Notes: generated by a model from the sequence alone, not told the origin. A DNA stretch of 64,000 bases from Pelagerythrobacter marensis (GCF_036700095.1 NZ_CP144918.1:993001-1057000), one strand, 5' to 3'. Numbered from the stretch's first letter, positions 28,287-36,988 are shown. Numbers and translations are program-made.

Positions 28287-28559
28287 TCAGCGCTGGTTCT
28301 CGTCCGGGACGGGGCGGGCGGCATCCGCGCGGGCCCGCCGCGCCGGATCGTTCGACGTTTCGCCGACCACCGGCTCGCCTGCTTGTGCCTGCTGTCGGCC
28401 GATTGCGCCGGTATTGAGGTCCTGCACCGCGCCATCGGCCTGCGGGTCGGGCGATTCGCGCGTTTCGCTTTCGCGTGGGCCGGTGCGCTCGATCCCGCCC
28501 GGCTCGTGGCCCGGCTTCAAGGTCACGTTGCGGCTGTCGTCGGGTTCGTATTCGCCCAT
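28287..28559 (-). CDS. Disordered small hydrophilic protein
   Basis: A 90-residue protein of low complexity, rich in Glu, Asp, Arg, Pro and Gly, beginning MGEYEPDDSRNVTLKPGHEP and containing no hydrophobic core, so it is probably disordered. A very good GGAAAGGAG ribosome site precedes the ATG at 28559. It lies about 100 bases upstream of the DUF2171 gene on the same strand and may share its transcript. No known family is recognised. Composition resembles small stress-linked proteins of this order, which is only an impression. Confidence 0.6.
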   Translation of the reverse strand: MGEYEPDDSRNVTLKPGHEPGGIERTGPRESETRESPDPQADGAVQDLNTGAIGRQQAQAGEPVVGETSNDPARRARADAARPVPDENQR

Positions 28560-28724
28560 GGGGATTCTCCTTTCCCCATATCAACCCCCGCGGGCATGGC
28601 GCCGTTCCGGGGCGTCGCCGCAAACAATGCCCGGCTTATCCCCGTCGAATCGGTATCGCTTGCCTTCGAAAGCGGGGCGTGATTCCCTATATAGAGTCGT
28701 CACGCGCAAACCGGAGACCACAAG

Positions 28725-29792
28725 ATGTCGTTGCTAGAAGCCCGCAAGACCTACAAGCCGTTCGAATACCCGTGGGCTTACGACTTCTGGAAGCGCCAGC
28801 AGCAGATCCACTGGATGCCCGAGGAAGTGCCGCTGGGCGAGGATTGCCGCGACTGGGCGCAGAAGCTCTCCGACCACGAGCGGAACCTGCTCACCCAGAT
28901 CTTCCGCTTCTTCACCCAGGCCGATGTCGAGGTGCAGGACTGCTACCACGACAAGTACGCCCGCGTGTTCAAGCCGACCGAGATCAAGATGATGCTCGCC
29001 GCCTTCTCCAACATGGAGACGGTGCACATCGCCGCCTATTCGCACCTGCTCGACACGATCGGCATGCCCGAAAGCGAATACGGCATGTTCCTCGAATACG
29101 AGGAGATGAAGGCCAAGCACGACTATCTGCAGAATTTCGGCGTCGACACCGACGAGGATATCGCCCGCACCCTGGCGATGTTCGGCGGCTTTACCGAGGG
29201 GCTGCAGCTCTTCGCCAGCTTCGCCATGCTGATGAACTTCCCGCGCTTCAACAAGATGAAGGGCATGGGCCAGATCGTCAGCTGGTCGGTCCGCGACGAG
29301 AGCCTGCACTGCGAAGGCATCACCCGCCTGTTCCACGCCTTCGTGCAGGAACGCGACTGCCTGACCAAGGCGGTCAAGGAAGACATCATGGACATGTGCC
29401 AGAAGACGGTGCGGCTGGAAGACGCCTTCATCGACCTTGCGTTCGAGCAGGGCCCGGTGCCCGGCATGACGGCGAAGGAGATCAAGCACTACATCCGCTA
29501 TATCGCCGACTGGCGCCTGGGCCAGCTCGGCCTGCCCGCGATCTACATGGTCGAGGACCACCCGCTGCCCTGGCTCGCCCCGCTATTGAACGGCGTGGAG
29601 CACGCCAACTTCTTCGAAACCCGCGCGACCGAATATTCCAAGGGCGCGACCAGGGGCAACTGGCAGGACGTCTGGTCGAGCTTCGACAAACGCCAGAAGG
29701 CGAAGAAGGGCGAGGAAGCGAACGACCTTGGCGACGAGGGGCCGGGGCTGTTTGGGGACGGCGGTGAGAGCGGGAGCGTGGCGGCGGAGTGA
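28725..29792 (+). CDS. nrdB: Ribonucleoside-diphosphate reductase, small subunit (class I)
   Basis: The 355-residue radical-generating subunit. The metal and radical residues lie in their usual spacing: ETVHIAAYSH holds Glu, His (+3) and the radical Tyr (+7). Further ligands appear in FTEGLQLFASFAML and RDESLHCEGI, and an Asp/Glu cluster in TQADVEVQDCYH supplies the first ligand. The presence of the tyrosine favours a diiron-tyrosyl (class Ia-like) enzyme. The C-terminus is acidic with a GLFGDGGESG tail that may dock on NrdA. No ATP-cone is fused at either end. CCGGAGA precedes the ATG. It has its own upstream region with a TATATAG-type stretch, so it is probably transcribed separately from nrdA. 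Confidence 0.94.
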   Translation: MSLLEARKTYKPFEYPWAYDFWKRQQQIHWMPEEVPLGEDCRDWAQKLSDHERNLLTQIFRFFTQADVEVQDCYHDKYARVFKPTEIKMMLAAFSNMETVHIAAYSHLLDTIGMPESEYGMFLEYEEMKAKHDYLQNFGVDTDEDIARTLAMFGGFTEGLQLFASFAMLMNFPRFNKMKGMGQIVSWSVRDESLHCEGITRLFHAFVQERDCLTKAVKEDIMDMCQKTVRLEDAFIDLAFEQGPVPGMTAKEIKHYIRYIADWRLGQLGLPAIYMVEDHPLPWLAPLLNGVEHANFFETRATEYSKGATRGNWQDVWSSFDKRQKAKKGEEANDLGDEGPGLFGDGGESGSVAAE

Positions 29793-29871
29793 TGGTGTGC
29801 TGAAGCGGCATAGTCGGGGGCGCGTGCCCGTTCGAACATATCGTCACATGCAAGCTTCATAAGCCTCGATC

Positions 29872-30141
29872 ATGCCGATTATCTCCAGCTTCTACGGCAT
29901 TCTGATCCGGATGTATTTCGCCGATCATGCGCCGCCGCATTTCCATGCGGCGTATCAGGGGCACGAGGCGTTGGTGCGGATCGCCGATGGTCAGATCATC
30001 GAAGGGTCGCTGCCGAACAAGGCGCGCCGGATCGTGGCCGACTGGGCTTCCGAGCACCGCGCCGAGCTTGAGGCGAATTGGCGATGCGGCCAGGAACTGC
30101 TACCGATGGAGCGCATTCCCGGAGCGGACCAAGATGATTAA
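29872..30141 (+). CDS. DUF4160 protein
   Basis: An 89-residue protein of the DUF4160 family. The core block IRMYFADHAPPHFHAAYQG, with its HAPPHFH motif, is diagnostic, and EALVRIADGQIIEGSLPNKA follows. Its stop overlaps the start of the DUF2442 gene by 8 bases. DUF4160 and DUF2442 genes often occur as such overlapping pairs and have been proposed as a toxin-antitoxin-like module; no toxicity has been shown from this sequence. It lies 79 bases after nrdB and could share its transcript. Confidence 0.82.
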   Translation: MPIISSFYGILIRMYFADHAPPHFHAAYQGHEALVRIADGQIIEGSLPNKARRIVADWASEHRAELEANWRCGQELLPMERIPGADQDD

Positions 30142-30400
30142 GCTCGTTAGAATCGAAGTATGCGGCCCGCATGAACTGGCGCTCCATTTCAGCGACGGCA
30201 GCCATGGCGAGTGGTCGGCCGAGCCGATTCTCGCGCGCGACACGGTGCTCACCCGCCCGCTGGAGAGCGAAGCCTACTTCCGCCGTGCCTTTATCGACGC
30301 GGGCGCGCTGGCGTGGCCGAATGGGCTCGATTTCTCCGCTCGCTCTTTGCACGAGGAACTCGCCCGCGCGAACAAGCTCAAATCTGTTCATGCTGCATAG
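30134..30400 (+). CDS. DUF2442 protein
   Basis: An 88-residue protein of the DUF2442 family, beginning MIKLVRIEVCGPHELALHFS and continuing with DGSHGEWSAEPIL, the EAYFRRAFIDAGALAWPNG block and LDFSARSLHEEL. These are the family's standard segments (a small beta fold with NadR/Ttd14-like length). The ATG at 30134 lies inside the end of the DUF4160 gene, so translation is coupled. If the pair is a toxin-antitoxin module, which partner is the toxin cannot be told from sequence. Confidence 0.82.
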   Translation: MIKLVRIEVCGPHELALHFSDGSHGEWSAEPILARDTVLTRPLESEAYFRRAFIDAGALAWPNGLDFSARSLHEELARANKLKSVHAA

Positions 30401-30418
30401 CCGGACTGCGCCAGACGC

Positions 30419-31219
30419 ATGACCTCCCGTATCCTCGCCGCTCTCGCCGCCGCGGCCTCGCTCACCCTTGTCACCTCCGCCATCGCCTGCTCCGTCACAC
30501 CTGACTACCGCGTGCCCACCAATCTCGAACTCGCCGAAGAGGCCGAGTTGGTGCTGCTCGGGCGGGTCGTCGGGGAGGAAAAAGAGGCCGAATTCTGGAA
30601 GTCCTCGCTGCTGGTCGAGCCGGTGCGGGCGATCAAGGGCAAAGCGCCTGAAGGCACGATCTCGATCACCGGGGCTCGGCTCGATCCGCCGCTGGCGTGG
30701 GGCGCTGACGGAATGCTCTCCAACCCCTACGAGTTGGCGGAGGCCCATCCCGACTCCTACTCCGGTGCTTGTCTGCGACGAGTTTTCCCGCGCGGCACCA
30801 TGGCGCTGTTCTTCCTCGAGCGCGCGCCGGACGGCGAGGGCTGGCGGCCGTCGGGCGGGCCGTTCTCGCGCTGGGCGGAGGACGTGCTAAGCGAGGAGGC
30901 GCCGTGGCTGATGCTGACGCAGTTGTACGTCGAGGTCGCCGCCGCGCCCGAGAGCGCGCGCAAGGCCATGCTCGAAGCCGAACGCGCCGAACTCGCTGCC
31001 ATGGCCGACGATCCGGTTGCGCAGCTTATCGCCGCCGATATCGCGCGCCAGCTCGCCGGCCCGAACGAAACCTGGCACGAGACAATGGCGCGCGAGATCG
31101 AAGCCTCCCGCGAAACGCGCGAAGCGGTGGAGGCGATCGAGGACGCGATAGGCGATGTCGTCGGGGAAGCGCCGGAACCGGGCCTGACTCAGGCCGATGC
31201 GATGGAGGACGAGCGCTAG
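30419..31219 (+). CDS. Exported protein of unknown function
   Basis: A 266-residue protein with an N-terminal signal (MTSRILAALAAAASLTLVTS). A cysteine follows closely in SAIACSVTP, so either lipidation or a disulfide is possible. The first half resembles a small beta-barrel (AELVLLGRVVGEEKEAEFWK, then IKGKAPEGTISITGARL), a pattern seen in netrin-like or copper-protein-associated exported domains, but this is a weak likeness. The second half is Ala/Glu-rich helix. A second cysteine lies in YSGACLRRVF. It stands 18 bases after DUF2442. No family is assigned with confidence. Confidence 0.6.
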   Translation: MTSRILAALAAAASLTLVTSAIACSVTPDYRVPTNLELAEEAELVLLGRVVGEEKEAEFWKSSLLVEPVRAIKGKAPEGTISITGARLDPPLAWGADGMLSNPYELAEAHPDSYSGACLRRVFPRGTMALFFLERAPDGEGWRPSGGPFSRWAEDVLSEEAPWLMLTQLYVEVAAAPESARKAMLEAERAELAAMADDPVAQLIAADIARQLAGPNETWHETMAREIEASRETREAVEAIEDAIGDVVGEAPEPGLTQADAMEDER

Positions 31220-31264
31220 CAACCGACTCGGCAATCGGCGCGATTGGCGCTAGGCGGCGCGGCG

Positions 31265-32386
31265 ATGACGGCACTCGATACTTTGCAAGACGATCTCGAC
31301 GACCTCGAACGGCGCGGGCGGGGGCGCCGGCTGGTCCCGCGGACGGGGATCGATTTCGCATCGAACGACTACCTCGGCCTTGCCGGGTCGGAGCGTCTGC
31401 GCCAGGCCGTGCGCAATGCGGTCGAGCGGGAGGTTCCGGTCGGTTCGGGCGGCTCGCGGCTGCTGCGCGGGAACGCGCCCGAACATATGCTTCTGGAGGA
31501 AGAAGCCGCTCGTTTCTTCGGCACCGGCTGCGCCGTCTTTCTCGGTTCCGGCTATTGCGCCAATACGCTGCTGTTTTCGACTCTGCCCCAGCGCGGCGAC
31601 CTGATCGTGCATGACGACCTCGTTCACGCCAGCGCGCGCGAGGGCATTCGGCTGGCGCGGGCAGAAGCCGCCGGCTTTGCCCATAACGACGTGACGGCAG
31701 CGGCCGACGCGATTTCCCGCTGGCGCCGCAACGGCGGGCGGGGAACGCCGTGGATCGCGCTGGAAAGCCTCTACAGCATGGACGGCGATCGCGCGCCGCT
31801 GTCGCAATTCGCCGACCTCGCCGCGCAAGCCGGTGCGATGCTTGTGATCGACGAGGCCCATGCCACCGGCGTCTTCGGCACCGACGGGCGCGGGCTGGCC
31901 GGGGAACTCGACGGAGCCGACAACGTGATCTCGCTGAAGACCTGCGGCAAGGCTCTGGGCTGCGAGGGCGCGCTGCTCGTCGGCCCGGCGCCGATGCGCG
32001 ATTTCATCGTCAACCGCGGACGGCAGTTCATCTTCTCCACCGCCCCCTCGCCGTTGATCGCCGCGGTGGTGCGCGAGAGCCTGCGGATCCTGCGCGACGA
32101 ACCGCAGCGGCGCGAGCGGCTGCATGCGCTGGTCGACCATGCGGCGCGCGGCCTCGCCCGGCTGGGCGCCGATACGACCGATACGCCGATCCAGCGCATC
32201 GTCCTGGGCGACGACCGGCGGACGATGGCCGCGGCCGCCGCATTGCAGGATCGCGGGTTCGACGTGCGGGGAATTCGCCCGCCCACCGTTCCCGCCGGCA
32301 CCTCGCGCCTGCGCATCTCGCTCACCCTCAATGTAACGGAACAGGATGTGACGGCTCTGACGGACGCGCTGGAGGACGTGCTGTGA
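31265..32386 (+). CDS. bioF: 8-amino-7-oxononanoate synthase
   Basis: Condenses pimeloyl thioester with alanine in biotin synthesis, using PLP. The 373-residue product shows DFASNDYLGLAG, the glycine-rich SGGSRLLRGN, the VIDEAHATGVFG block with the PLP-ring Asp/His, and the PLP lysine in SLKTCGKALG. The start is set at 31265 (MTALDTLQDD); a few extra codons upstream from 31244 use TTG and are not supported. Its stop overlaps the GTG start of bioD, and bioA follows with another overlap, so bioFDA form a tight operon. bioB and bioC are absent from the window. Confidence 0.93.
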   Translation: MTALDTLQDDLDDLERRGRGRRLVPRTGIDFASNDYLGLAGSERLRQAVRNAVEREVPVGSGGSRLLRGNAPEHMLLEEEAARFFGTGCAVFLGSGYCANTLLFSTLPQRGDLIVHDDLVHASAREGIRLARAEAAGFAHNDVTAAADAISRWRRNGGRGTPWIALESLYSMDGDRAPLSQFADLAAQAGAMLVIDEAHATGVFGTDGRGLAGELDGADNVISLKTCGKALGCEGALLVGPAPMRDFIVNRGRQFIFSTAPSPLIAAVVRESLRILRDEPQRRERLHALVDHAARGLARLGADTTDTPIQRIVLGDDRRTMAAAAALQDRGFDVRGIRPPTVPAGTSRLRISLTLNVTEQDVTALTDALEDVL

Positions 32387-33006
32387 ACAAAACGATCGTT
32401 ATCACCGGCACCGACACCGATGTCGGCAAGACCGTGTTTGCGGCGGGCCTCGCCGCAGTGCTCGGCGCGCATTACTGGAAACCGGTCCAGGCCGGGACCG
32501 AGGATGGCGGAGATGCCGCGAAAGTGGCGGCCTTGGGCGTTCCGGCGCCGAAGATCCTGCCGGAGGCCTATCGCCTCGGCACGCCATGCTCGCCCCACCG
32601 CTCGGCAGAGATCGACGGGGTCGAAATCGATCTCCGACGGCTGGAGCCGCCGCGGGTCGAAGGCGCGCTGGTGGTGGAAGGCGCGGGCGGCGCGCTGGTG
32701 CCGGTGACGCGGCAGGTGCTTTATGCCGACCTGTTCGCGCGCTGGGGGCACCCGACAGTCGTGGTGGCAAGCACGCGGCTGGGCACGATCAACCACACCC
32801 TCCTGACGCTGGAGGCTATGCGCGCGCGGGCCGTGCCCGTCCTGGGTGTCGCCTTCGTGGGCGAAGCGAACGCGGACAGCGAGCGGACGATCTGCGATTT
32901 CGGCAAAGTCGACCGGCTGGGGCGTCTCCCCTGGCTCGATCCGCTATCGGCCGACAGCCTCGCCGCGGCCTTCCGCGCGAATTTCAGCGCCGGGGATTTC
33001 GTATGA
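32383..33006 (+). CDS. bioD: Dethiobiotin synthetase
   Basis: Closes the ureido ring of dethiobiotin from 7,8-diaminononanoate, CO2 and ATP. The 207-residue protein begins with the P-loop ITGTDTDVGKTVFAAGLA; KPVQAG follows and the VVEGAGGALVPV block is intact. The GTG start overlaps the bioF stop (GTGA), which supports translational coupling. A second overlap links it to bioA. Slightly shorter than average but with all functional motifs. Confidence 0.93.
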   Translation: MNKTIVITGTDTDVGKTVFAAGLAAVLGAHYWKPVQAGTEDGGDAAKVAALGVPAPKILPEAYRLGTPCSPHRSAEIDGVEIDLRRLEPPRVEGALVVEGAGGALVPVTRQVLYADLFARWGHPTVVVASTRLGTINHTLLTLEAMRARAVPVLGVAFVGEANADSERTICDFGKVDRLGRLPWLDPLSADSLAAAFRANFSAGDFV

Positions 33007-34250
33007 GCAGCTCGCCGATCTGGCATCCGTTCACCCAGCACGGGCTGGGCGATCCGATACCCGAAGTCGTTCGGGCGGAGGGCGCCGCGCTCATCACCGC
33101 GGAGGGCCGGCGGGTGATCGACGCGATCTCGTCGTGGTGGGTCACGACGCATGGCCATGCCCATCCGCGGATCGCCGCCGCCATCGCCGAACAGGCGGCG
33201 CGCCTCGACCAGATCATATTCGCCGGCTGGACGCACGAACCGGCGGAGACGGTCGCGACCGGCCTGCGCGCGATCATGCCCGCCGAACTGACGCGGGTGT
33301 TCTTCTCCGATTCGGGATCGACCAGCGTCGAAGTCGCGCTGAAAATGGCGCTTGGATACTGGCTCCATCGCGGCGAGGCGCGTCATCGCATCCTCGTGCT
33401 GGAGCACGGCTATCACGGCGACACGATCGGCGCGATGTCGGTCGGTGCGCGCGGCGCGTTCAACCGCGCCTACGAGCCCCTGCTGTTCGACGTGGAGACG
33501 ATCCCCTTCCCCGGGGACGGCTGCGAGCAGGCGACGCTCGATGCGCTGGAGCGGGCATGCAGCGCGGGTGCCGCCGCGTTTATCGCGGAGCCGCTGATCC
33601 TGGGGGCCGGAGGGATGCTGACCTATTCCCCCCGCACCTTGCGCGAAATGCACGCGATCTGCGCGCGGCACGGGGTGCTCTTCATCGCCGACGAAGTGAT
33701 GACCGGCTGGGGCCGGACCGGCACCCTGCTTGCCTGCGATCAGGCGGAAATCGCCCCGGATATCCTGTGCCTTTCGAAAGGCCTGACCGGAGGAGCGATC
33801 CCGCTCGCGGTGACGATGGCGCGCGAGCCGATATTCGCCGCGCACTATGCCGAAGACCGCGCGCGAATGTTCTTTCATTCCTCCAGCTACACCGCGAACC
33901 CGATCGCCTGCGCCGCGGCAGCGGCGAACCTTGCGATCTGGCGGGAGGAGCCGGTGTCCGACCGGATTGCCGACCTGTCACGGCGGCAGGGGGCCGCGCT
34001 GGCATCGCTGTCCGATCATCCGCGGGCATCGAACCTGCGGCACCTGGGCACGATCGCGGCGCTCGATATCGGGGCGGCCGAAGGATATCTCTCCGACCTC
34101 GCTCCCCGGCTGCTGCGCTTTTTTCGCGAGCAGGACGTTCTGCTGCGGCCGCTGGGCAATACGGTCTATGTCATGCCGCCCTATTGCATCGGCAACGACG
34201 ATCTGGCGCGGATATACCGCATTATCGGGCGCGCACTCGACGAAGTGTGA
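33003..34250 (+). CDS. bioA: Adenosylmethionine-8-amino-7-oxononanoate aminotransferase
   Basis: Transfers an amino group from S-adenosylmethionine to the bioF product. The 415-residue class III aminotransferase shows SSPIWHPFTQHG and ISSWWVTTHGHAHP near the start. These are typical of BioA and help separate it from other class III enzymes. The cofactor block LFIADEVMTGWGRTG and the PLP lysine in LCLSKGLTGG follow. Its start overlaps the bioD stop by 4 bases. The operon ends here, convergent with the hydratase gene of the pectin regulon after 19 bases. Confidence 0.93.
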   Translation: MSSSPIWHPFTQHGLGDPIPEVVRAEGAALITAEGRRVIDAISSWWVTTHGHAHPRIAAAIAEQAARLDQIIFAGWTHEPAETVATGLRAIMPAELTRVFFSDSGSTSVEVALKMALGYWLHRGEARHRILVLEHGYHGDTIGAMSVGARGAFNRAYEPLLFDVETIPFPGDGCEQATLDALERACSAGAAAFIAEPLILGAGGMLTYSPRTLREMHAICARHGVLFIADEVMTGWGRTGTLLACDQAEIAPDILCLSKGLTGGAIPLAVTMAREPIFAAHYAEDRARMFFHSSSYTANPIACAAAAANLAIWREEPVSDRIADLSRRQGAALASLSDHPRASNLRHLGTIAALDIGAAEGYLSDLAPRLLRFFREQDVLLRPLGNTVYVMPPYCIGNDDLARIYRIIGRALDEV

Positions 34251-34269
34251 TCCGGCCGGCCCGGCGCCT

Positions 34270-35061
34270 CTACAGGGCAGCGATGCCCGCGGCGACTTCG
34301 CCGATGCCGGAGAAGCGGGCGACCACGGCATCGCCCGGAACGACCTCGTGCACGCCTGTGATCGCCCCGCTCGATACCCACCAGCCGGCGGCGGGAGCGA
34401 TCCCCCGATCCGCCAGGTTAGCGAGGAGGAAGCGGACCGCGCCGAAAGGGCCGTCGAGCATCGTGGCGGTGGTCGCTTCGCCCACGACTTCGCCATTCAC
34501 TTCGAGCGCCACCCCGATCGACGACAAATCGTCCCAGGCCTCGCGATCGAGCGGCCGGCCGAGCACGAGCCCGGCATTGTTGCCGTGATCCGAAACCGTC
34601 ACGCAGGGGCCGTCGCGATTGATCCCCGGATAGGGGGAGGAGGCGATCTCGATACCGATGCGAACTTCGTCGATCCACCCCATCGCTTCTTCGTTCGATT
34701 GCGGGGGTGGTGCATCGGGGGCAGGGGGCGCGAGGCGGAGCATGAATTCCGCCTCTGCTGCGGCGAAGCCTTCCTTGAAGACGGCCATCGAAACCGGCTC
34801 GTCCTTCGCGAGGAAGATGGTGTCCGCAAAGATCGGGCCGGCAAGGCGGTTCGCACCCAGCGCACTGTCGTCGGGCGGATTGATCTTGCCGACTTTCCAG
34901 CCACCGACCGGCCGGTTCCAGATCTCCAGCGCGGTGTCCTGGATCGCATAGGCCTCGTCGAGGCTGGCGGGTGCGTTCCCGCCGGGATAGGCGTTCAGTG
35001 CGTGACCCGATCGCCGGGCATTTACAAACACTTCAGCGATATCACGCGCAGCGATATTCAA
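34270..35061 (-). CDS. 2-keto-4-pentenoate hydratase-like (FAH superfamily) protein
   Basis: A 263-residue protein of the hydratase/decarboxylase branch of the fumarylacetoacetase superfamily. GWKVGKINPP, the metal-ligand region EAEFMLRL, GIEIASSPYPG and the DGPFGAVRFLLANL segment are visible in order. Relatives hydrate 2-keto-4-pentenoate in aromatic meta-cleavage routes. Here no aromatic gene is near. Instead it is divergent from the LacI regulator, and one of the regulon operators lies 45 bases upstream of its start, covering a TTGACA hexamer. So it probably handles a 2-keto-3-deoxy sugar acid or related product of pectin breakdown; that is inference. Confidence 0.78.
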   Translation of the reverse strand: MNIAARDIAEVFVNARRSGHALNAYPGGNAPASLDEAYAIQDTALEIWNRPVGGWKVGKINPPDDSALGANRLAGPIFADTIFLAKDEPVSMAVFKEGFAAAEAEFMLRLAPPAPDAPPPQSNEEAMGWIDEVRIGIEIASSPYPGINRDGPCVTVSDHGNNAGLVLGRPLDREAWDDLSSIGVALEVNGEVVGEATTATMLDGPFGAVRFLLANLADRGIAPAAGWWVSSGAITGVHEVVPGDAVVARFSGIGEVAAGIAAL

Positions 35062-35105
35062 GACGGAACCCTCCCCGAAGTTGCTATCAATGCCTGTTAG
35101 TGGTC

Positions 35106-35125
35106 GATTAGGAAACCGGTGTCAA
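35106..35125 (-). promoter_or_regulatory. LacI-type operator between the hydratase and regulator genes
   Basis: On the minus strand this reads TTGACACCGGTTTCCTAATC, identical over all 20 bases to 36281-36300. The core ACCGGT is palindromic with a half-site arrangement typical of LacI-family operators. TTGACA at its 5' end would act as the -35 of the hydratase promoter, so binding should repress it and perhaps the regulator gene. Confidence 0.8.
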
Positions 35126-35210
35126 AACTTTTGTGATGCGGGGCGCTTTGGGTAATCCGAAACATCCTCTAAGACCTTTGCGTGCCCTGAAGGGGTGGGA
35201 GTTCGAGTGA

Positions 35211-36236
35211 ATGGAAAAGTCGGACAAACAACCGACAATCAACGATGTCGCGCGTAAGGCGGGGGTTTCGAAGAAGACAGTCAGCAGAGTGATCAACCGA
35301 TCGCCGCTGCTCAAGATGGACACACGCGAAAGGGTCGAGGCGGTTATCGCCGAACTGGGATATGTTCCCAATCCGCAGGCCCGGGCCCTGGCCTTGCGGC
35401 GCAATTTCCTGCTCGGCCTCCTGCACGACAACCCGAACGCGCAGACCGTGCTCAATTTCCAGGAGGGGGTGCTCGACGCGATCCGCAAGACCGAGTTCGC
35501 GCTGGTCGTGCGGCCGGTCGATCGGCACTCGCCGGAGATGCTCGACGATATCCGCAATTTCCTCGAATTGCAGCGGCTCTACGGCGTGCTGATCCTGCCG
35601 CCGATCTCGGAGGACGACGAACTCGCGGCGCTCTGCCGCGATATGGGCTGCGGTTATGTCCGCATGGGGTCCGCCGCGCTCGACGAGGCCGAGCACCTCG
35701 TCCAGTCCAACGACCGCGAGATGGTGGAGGGCGTGGTCGACTATCTCGTGGAGCGCGGCCACCGCCGGATAGGGTTGATCGAAGGGCCTGCCGGGTTCCG
35801 TTCCGCCTTCGAGCGGCGCGAGGGGTTCCTGTCCGCGATGCGGCGGTACGGCCTCGATGTGCCGCAGGATGCGATCGTGCAGGGCAACTACCGGTTCGAC
35901 TCGGGGGTCGAGGCCGCCGGCCGCCTGCTGGACGTGCATCCGCGGGTTACCGCAGTCTTCGCCAGCAACGACGAAATGGCCGCCGGCGCCTATCATGCGG
36001 CGCGCGAGCGCGGGATCGAAATTCCCCGCGACTTGTCCATCGTCGGGTTCGACGATTCGCCGATCGCCGCGCATATCTGGCCGCCGATGACCACGGTCGG
36101 ATGGCCGATACGCGAAATGGGCAAGGCTGCGGCGCTCAAGCTGGTTGCCCCGGACATGGCGGATGCCCGGCCGTCCTCCTTCCCCGCGCGCCTGGTCACG
36201 CGCGGCTCGGTCGCGCCGCCTGCCAGGGAAATCTGA
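35211..36236 (+). CDS. LacI-family repressor of the pectin regulon
   Basis: A 341-residue LacI/GalR regulator. The N-terminal helix-turn-helix TINDVARKAGVSKKTVSRVI and hinge helix PNPQARALALRR are followed by a sugar-binding periplasmic-protein-like domain (LGLLHDNPNAQ, RRIGLIEGPAG, VFASNDEMAAGA, SIVGFDDSPIA). It lies among genes for 2-keto-3-deoxygluconate metabolism, and five matching operators occur in the locus. Its ligand is therefore likely 2-keto-3-deoxygluconate or a related hexuronate intermediate, as in KdgR-type regulators of this family (inference). It is divergent from the hydratase, with an operator between them. Confidence 0.88.
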   Translation: MEKSDKQPTINDVARKAGVSKKTVSRVINRSPLLKMDTRERVEAVIAELGYVPNPQARALALRRNFLLGLLHDNPNAQTVLNFQEGVLDAIRKTEFALVVRPVDRHSPEMLDDIRNFLELQRLYGVLILPPISEDDELAALCRDMGCGYVRMGSAALDEAEHLVQSNDREMVEGVVDYLVERGHRRIGLIEGPAGFRSAFERREGFLSAMRRYGLDVPQDAIVQGNYRFDSGVEAAGRLLDVHPRVTAVFASNDEMAAGAYHAARERGIEIPRDLSIVGFDDSPIAAHIWPPMTTVGWPIREMGKAAALKLVAPDMADARPSSFPARLVTRGSVAPPAREI

Positions 36237-36280
36237 TCCGCGCGGTTGAAATGACCCCTGTTTTGGAGGTAGAAGCAGGA

Positions 36281-36300
36281 TTGACACCGGTTTCCTAATC
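36281..36300 (+). promoter_or_regulatory. LacI-type operator upstream of the isomerase-kduD-kdgK operon
   Basis: TTGACACCGGTTTCCTAATC, the exact inverted copy of the site at 35106-35125. It lies 55 bases before the isomerase start and again overlaps a TTGACA hexamer that may be the promoter -35. Confidence 0.8.
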
Positions 36301-36355
36301 CGAATCGGATACGCGACAATTTGCACCAGAGCCCTTTGCGGGCAGGGAGAATCTT

Positions 36356-36988
36356 ATGAAAATCGCCCTCATCACCGAGAACAGCCAGGCGGCCAAGAAC
36401 GGCATCATCCACGAGGCGCTGACCACGGTTGCCGAACCGTTTGGCCACGAGGTTTTCAATTACGGCATGTATTCGGCCGAGGATACCGCATCGCTGACCT
36501 ATGTGATGAACGGCCTGCTGGCCGGCATCCTGCTCAATTCGAAGGCAGCCGATTTCGTCGTCACCGGTTGCGGCACGGGCATGGGGTCGATGCTGGCCTG
36601 CAATTCGATGCCCGGGGTCTTCTGCGGCCTTGTGATCGACCCGACCGATGCCTTCCTGTTCAACCAGATCAACGCCGGCAATGCCATTTCGATGCCCTAT
36701 GCCAAGGGGTTCGGCTGGGCGGCCGAGCTGAATTTGCAGGATTGCTACCGCAAGCTGTTCGAGAACGAGCCCGGGGCGGGTTATCCGCGCGAACGCGCCG
36801 AAGTCATGAAGAAGAATCGCGGCATCCTTACGGATCTCAAGAACGCGACCTGCCACGACATGCTGACCGTTCTGAAGAATGTCGACCAGGACCTGCTGCG
36901 TTCCGCGATCGCGGGCGAGCGTTTCGCCGAGTATTTCTACGCCAATTCGCAGGACGAAGCGATCAGCGACTACTTGCGCAATCTGTAA
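36356..36988 (+). CDS. RpiB/LacAB-family isomerase, probable DhuI-type 4-deoxy-5-keto-uronate isomerase
   Basis: A 210-residue protein of the RpiB/LacA/LacB sugar-phosphate isomerase family: MKIALITENSQAAKN start, the conserved FVVTGCGTGMGSMLACN loop with its Cys, GLVIDPTDAFLFNQINAGNA and a helical C-terminal extension. In streptococci an RpiB-family enzyme, DhuI, isomerises the unsaturated-uronate product before a KduD-like reductase. Here the gene is immediately followed by kduD and kdgK, and no KduI is present. It most likely fills the KduI step; this is inference from context. A LacI operator lies upstream. Confidence 0.75.
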   Translation: MKIALITENSQAAKNGIIHEALTTVAEPFGHEVFNYGMYSAEDTASLTYVMNGLLAGILLNSKAADFVVTGCGTGMGSMLACNSMPGVFCGLVIDPTDAFLFNQINAGNAISMPYAKGFGWAAELNLQDCYRKLFENEPGAGYPRERAEVMKKNRGILTDLKNATCHDMLTVLKNVDQDLLRSAIAGERFAEYFYANSQDEAISDYLRNL

